From positions 146,641 through 210,640 of the forward strand of contig MESA01000001.1 in assembly GCA_001770775.1 (NCBI GenBank): 64,000 bases of DNA, given 5' to 3'. Within the stretch, counting starts at the first letter, position 1. The number at the start of each line of letters is the position of its first letter. The notes beneath the pieces were generated by a model. It was not told the DNA's origin. It searched no databases and worked only from the letters and a program-made list of their open reading frames with translations. Below, in pieces: positions 63,835 to 64,000 of this stretch. The position numbers and the translations under genes are program-made. The stretch comes from Burkholderiales bacterium RIFCSPHIGHO2_12_FULL_63_20 (lineage in GTDB: Bacteria; Pseudomonadota; Gammaproteobacteria; Burkholderiales; Burkholderiaceae_C).

Positions 63835-64000
63835 CGTGCGACTCCGGTTCAGACTGCTGACGAAGTCATTGTGAGGCCGGGCGGTGCGCCAGTCGAGTCT
63901 TGTCAGAGGCGGCGTGGCGGTGTACAGCAGCGAGATGAGGGGTGGCGAGCCAGTCAGCTCGGTGTAAGGTGCGGCACGGGGTGTGACCCCGTCCACGCTA
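63835..64000. other. Right edge, no clear gene
   Basis: The last 166 bases contain no start-to-stop gene that I can support. The minus frame is an unconserved extension of the small acidic protein. A gene entering from outside the window cannot be excluded. Confidence 0.4.

Noticed and set aside
1-64000. CRISPR arrays, tRNA or rRNA genes, insertion sequences
   Set aside because: No regularly spaced repeats, cloverleaf-type sequences, rRNA blocks or transposase-like proteins were seen on either strand.

Overview
The window comes from a GC-rich beta-proteobacterium of the order Burkholderiales, probably in or near Comamonadaceae, Sphaerotilus/Leptothrix or Aquabacterium. The basis is the protein families and gene orders: two lipid A acyltransferases divergent from metK, an SAH riboswitch before ahcY, leuS-lptE-holA, thiL-pgpA-pncC, and a second infA next to a cold-shock gene. 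A PEP-CTERM protein, a full type II secretion locus and Comamonadaceae-style intergenic palindromes fit this. Taxonomy is inferred, since there is no rRNA in the window. The region looks like ordinary chromosome: I see no tRNA, insertion sequence, prophage or CRISPR array.

Layout. 1-4.6 kb: the start of an unidentified membrane-anchored protein (cut by the window edge), a chemoreceptor and two tandem LpxL-type acyltransferases. 4.8-14.7 kb: metK, a DUF2238 membrane protein, a second chemoreceptor, an HD-GYP c-di-GMP phosphodiesterase, prfC and a very large GAF/PAS/GGDEF/EAL protein. 14.8-18.3 kb: an S-adenosylmethionine recycling block (SAH riboswitch, ahcY, tlyA, metF). 18.4-21.8 kb: ompW behind FNR-like boxes, a PEP-CTERM protein and ilvA. 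21.8-34.3 kb: type II secretion genes, with gspC divergent from gspG-H-I-J-K-L-M-N-D-E-F, followed by a cytosolic 5'-nucleotidase.

34.4-38.1 kb: an EAL protein, then a three-gene minus-strand cluster of a TupA-like binding protein, a ModC-like protein fused to a permease remnant, and a MOSC protein. 38.4-43.2 kb: GTP-dependent PEP carboxykinase, 5-formyl-THF cyclo-ligase and a soluble lytic transglycosylase. 43.3-44.4 kb: a secreted RNase Sa/barnase-like ribonuclease followed by its barstar-type inhibitor. 44.5-49.9 kb: malic enzyme (maeB), thiL-pgpA-pncC, a four-TM holin-like protein and a small unknown. 50-53.5 kb: an Fsr-like MFS exporter, cspA, infA, an orphan ParA and a thioredoxin-like protein. 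53.5-57.4 kb: a GGDEF/EAL protein downstream of a stand-alone condensation-domain acyltransferase. 57.5-64 kb: holA, lptE, leuS, a DUF502 membrane protein, a beta-class GST and a small acidic unknown.

The most unusual item is the ModC-like protein at 35.9-37.3 kb. Every nucleotide-handling motif of its ATPase domain is replaced, it carries a permease EAA-loop remnant at its N terminus, and its oxyanion-binding TOBE pair is kept. It sits in an apparent operon with a divergent TupA-like binding protein and a MOSC protein. It could be a repurposed molybdate/tungstate sensor or a decaying transporter. Other points of interest are the RNase/barstar pair, the SAH riboswitch, the ompW control region, the nested palindrome between gspC and gspG, and the coupling of a condensation-type enzyme to a c-di-GMP protein.
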